From JBEGHD01 sp049334165 (lineage in GTDB: Bacteria; Bacteroidota; Bacteroidia; Flavobacteriales_D; Sanyastnellaceae), in the NCBI GenBank assembly GCA_049334165.1, contig JBEGHD010000014.1: DNA of 64,000 nucleotides; one strand, given 5' to 3'. This document shows positions 63,301 through 64,000 of the stretch, one piece after another (within the stretch, counting starts at the first letter, position 1; each line of letters opens with the position of its first letter). The translations under genes were made by a program, and so were the position numbers. Below the pieces are notes generated by a model that ran no database searches, was not told the DNA's origin, and saw nothing but the letters and a program-made list of their open reading frames with translations.

Positions 63301-64000
63301 GCGTGTAATAACAGTTGAGCAAGAATCGCTGACAACTTCGTCAAAGTGAGTAATTGTTACTTCTGAACAATTGTCTACTGCCTGAGCTGGCTCAAATGGA
63401 ACATCTTCAACATCGCACTCAAGAGTCAGATCTCCAGGTACGAAAGTGAATTCCGGACCGGTTGTATCGACAATCGTAATTGTTTGTGAAACTGTAGTTG
63501 AGTTACCACATGAATCTGTTGCAGTCCAGCTGCGCTGAATCTCATATTCACAATCAAGTTCAACGATAGAACTAATTGCAGTTACCTCGAATTCACTACA
63601 AGCATCATCAAACACTGGAGCATCCTGTGGAACAGGCTGATCGCATTCAACAATCATGTCCTCCACTCCTTCGATTACCTCAGGACCTGTCGTGTCCTGG
63701 ATCGTGAAGAACTGGTGTGCTACCGATGTGTTGCCACATGAATCGGTGGCGGTGAACTCACGGATGAAGCAATCTACTACTGGGCATTCCAGTGGCGTGG
63801 CTTCGATCGTGATGTTCGTTACGTTGGCTACGGCCGATCCGAGCTGGTCGTCTGTTGCGTTGATGATGAAGGCGATCTCGCTGCCCGCTGGTACTACCAG
63901 TGAATCTGATCCGTTTTGACCGTTTGCTCCTGCGTCATCTGACAGCTGAGTAAACACTCCGTCAATCGTGTAGCCAAACTCTTCATAAGCTGGTCCGTCT
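57400..64000 (-). CDS. Giant HYR-like repeat surface protein, 5' end outside window
   Basis: The frame is open to the right edge; upstream codons (GYTIDGVFTQ) continue a known internal repeat, so the gene starts beyond 64000. More than 2,190 residues are visible. About 22 units of ~75-82 residues follow the pattern P-x-D-x-T-I-E-C, F-S-D-N-C, T-W-T-A-T-D-x-C-G-N and V-I-T-V-x-D-T-T-A-P, typical of HYR/Ig-like extracellular repeats; paired Cys suggest disulfides. A ~115-residue beta-sandwich insert occurs twice. The last unit carries a separate ~170-residue domain (PYYNPDWALFLNSFPGGYEY). The C-terminus has two EF-hand loops (DFNFDGYIGTGDL and DVNGDGKVGTEEI) instead of a type A sorting domain. 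Probably a secreted adhesin or matrix protein. Confidence 0.88.
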   Translation of the reverse strand, partial: DGPAYEEFGYTIDGVFTQLSDDAGANGQNGSDSLVVPAGSEIAFIINATDDQLGSAVANVTNITIEATPLECPVVDCFIREFTATDSCGNTSVAHQFFTIQDTTGPEVIEGVEDMIVECDQPVPQDAPVFDDACSEFEVTAISSIVELDCEYEIQRSWTATDSCGNSTTVSQTITIVDTTGPEFTFVPGDLTLECDVEDVPFEPAQAVDNCSEVTITHFDEVVSDSCSTVITRIFTAVDVCGNVTTATQVITIIDTIAPVIEAEIEVDLACDDYDVPVLTSVSDNCDEDLEITYEDANASGGCVGRILRNYTVTDNCGNEAYFEQIITLIDTVAPVFTSFPQDLTINCDDNPPSVDGVEIAFEDNCTEVTLSYEGENIIEGDCPNSYTIERTWIITDNCGNETVGVWTINVEDKTAPVITNVPEAQVLECGNEGEVVLPDATDNCDSSVVVTYADFDLITPWVFTSTSGDGFGEANEDGLTLESSDSGTLVSQIVALTSAAKALTISFDWDYLTTDVDGPAYEEFGYTLDGVFTQLSDNAGANDQSGSASFEVPAGSEIAFIINATDDQLGSAVANVTNITITATPLECPVVDCFIREFTATDSCGNSSVAYQFFTIEDNTAPEVLSAPDDATVECSDELPQVEPVFTDSCDDSLDVVVASSIVPQECGYIINRSWTATDDCGNSTTVDQTITVIDTTSPTVVSAPEDVTIECGEPEPTDQPVFSDNCDEELQITAISSISNNECGYTISRSWTATDDCGNSTSVSQVITVVDTTAPVISGEDSTVELACNVQPTVIEPTVTDNCDEDISLEFEIETIDGDCPNNYTQNYIWTATDACGNSSQRVFTFIFTDTEAPILSATPENLTIECDEEVPAYEITASDNCSPEVAVSFNESVESLDCGYALNRTWSATDECGNTTTHTQVITVTDTTAPIVVSAPEDVTIECDQPEPTDQPVFSDNCDIELELTAISSISAGDCGYQIQKTWSATDDCGNSTSVSQTITVVDTTAPVLSEMPENLTVECDEEIPSYTITATDNCTDTVEVFMAEGLEVLDCGYTLTRTWSAADDCGNTASHTQVITVVDTTAPVIEAEIEVEMSCDNINMANLVSATDNCSEELEISFVDNPASGGCAGRILRNYTVADECGNEAYFEQIITLIDTVAPVFESFPQDLTVECDSEIPSADGVEILFSDNCTDVTLTYEGENIIGGDCPQSYIIERTWTLIDECGNETSAVWTINVQDTTAPVLHGVPADETISCDEALPQYQITATDNCDPDVLITMVSDVVEMDCGAQVIRIWTATDDCGNSSFHTQTITIVDEEAPVAESVPQDVTIECGDPEPTDQPVFSDNCDEELQITAISTISQDTCGYQISRSWTAIDDCGNETTVSQVITVVDTTAPVISGEDSTTELACNVQPTVIEPTVTDNCDEDIELEFEIETIDGDCPNNYTQNYIWTATDACGNSSQRVFTFIFTDIEGPMLSATPENLTIECDEEAPTYEITATDNCSPEVAVVFSEFTEDLDCGYALNRTWSATDECGNTTTHTQVITVTDTTAPVVVSAPEDVTIECDQPEPTDAPVFSDNCDPELELTAISSISAGDCEYQIQKTWTATDDCGNSTSVTQIITVIDTTAPAVVVGVEDLTFECGQVGETGEPQFADNCDEELEIFYATTDIVQECGYQIENVWTAVDNCGNETTVTQVITVVDTTAPVIIGEVEDATVACASDVPAPAQLTAEDNCSGVEFTFSESVVGDETSCEYQIVRTWTATDACENSAQVQQTITVADTEAPVFTAVPEDLTLECSDEIPSSEAFAEDNCGTATVTSVDNTLPSDCPSEYVIERVFTAVDECGNLAYYTQTITVQDTQAPTLSELPEDIVLDCESDLPEVPSITASDVCDGDVDVTFEQTYIGEAPDEEAEGQCMLVQPESPYYNPDWALFLNSFPGGYEYYTLVDGSWMEYEDGSAQITATVVSVDNPNAGWEVSILLENGLPWNQWSTQGFANSYKDDFGIAGDNYEDWIYYIINNEESTLTGWGDFAGSDLSLSHAPSSYYYGYQLGVAANNVNDQYGSGGWFSYDGLFVDASTQFEDEVSGAGDVAFNHDCCPQYEVVWTWTATDCAGNTTTHSINISFEDFEDDVTEEPQGCPGDFNFDGYIGTGDLLMLLSGMGCQQDCGILDVNGDGKVGTEEILFELSVFGTECD
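62254..62334 (-). repeat. 81-bp identical internal repeat, copy 1
   Basis: Identical by eye to 63805-63885, 1,551 bp away (an exact multiple of three). It lies in the beta-sandwich insert, inside the block encoding GSEIAFIINATDDQLGSAVA, and similarity extends to both sides. Confidence 0.85.
63805..63885 (-). repeat. 81-bp identical internal repeat, copy 2
   Basis: Second copy of the stretch at 62254-62334. Long identical DNA within one gene implies recent duplication or gene conversion and favours unequal crossing-over that changes repeat number. Confidence 0.85.

Noticed and set aside
63957..64000. Internal GTG as start of the giant repeat protein
   Set aside because: The codons upstream of it encode GYTIDG, matching the internal copy GYTLDGVFTQL, so the frame is coding right up to the window edge and the gene is truncated by the window.

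Overview
The window looks like chromosomal DNA of a Bacteroidota bacterium, most likely a Flavobacteriales member of the Cryomorphaceae/Crocinitomicaceae type (inference; no rRNA gene is present). The signs are: repeated TAnnTTTG-type -7 boxes instead of sigma70 -10 boxes, A-rich leaders with few Shine-Dalgarno sequences, a GldH-like gliding lipoprotein, a type IX secretion sorting domain, a TamB/TamL pair with a lipoprotein TamA-like partner, many small lipoproteins, DUF6090 proteins, and a giant HYR-like repeat protein ending in paired EF-hand loops. No tRNA, rRNA, CRISPR array, integrase or transposase was recognised.

Layout. 1-7.8 kb is an accessory strip: a polytopic membrane protein, then small plus-strand genes (membrane protein, HEPN-like protein, lipocalin-like lipoproteins) separated by palindromic spacers, and a DUF559 nuclease gene bounded by inverted repeats beside a broken DUF6090 gene. 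7.8-10.3 kb holds a DNA ligase D split into three genes (polymerase, ligase, phosphoesterase). 10.5-14 kb has a DUF2202 lipoprotein, a DUF418 membrane protein and an AmpG-like MFS transporter. These run directly into eight consecutive DUF6090 genes (14.0-20.1 kb), the most striking feature here. 20-30 kb mixes a lipoprotein phosphatase, GldH, a VOC enzyme, two 55-residue genes (UVR-like, YegP-like), a lipid kinase divergent from an App1-type phosphatidate phosphatase, an AlbA_2 protein, an Mpo1-like protein, an atypical Nramp transporter and a T9SS cargo protein. 30-38.4 kb is envelope assembly (LEA-like protein, TamB, TamL).

38.4-57.3 kb is mostly housekeeping: YihY-type membrane protein, ABC exporter, purB, trmD, a ureohydrolase, rplS, a membrane patatin, gyrB, glutamate-type dehydrogenase, xthA, TerB-like, OsmC, HD hydrolase, an MIase-like protein, rpsP, rimM and PhoH. 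The usual rpsP-rimM-trmD-rplS cluster is broken into separated pieces. 57.4 kb to the right edge is one minus-strand gene for a >2,190-residue secreted repeat protein whose 5' end lies outside the window.

Functional links supported by layout: DUF418/MFS/DUF6090 may be one transcription unit; the three LigD parts form an operon; the lipid kinase and App1 phosphatase share a divergent promoter region and act on opposite sides of phosphatidate chemistry; tamB-tamL overlap by four bases and should build an outer-membrane assembly complex.
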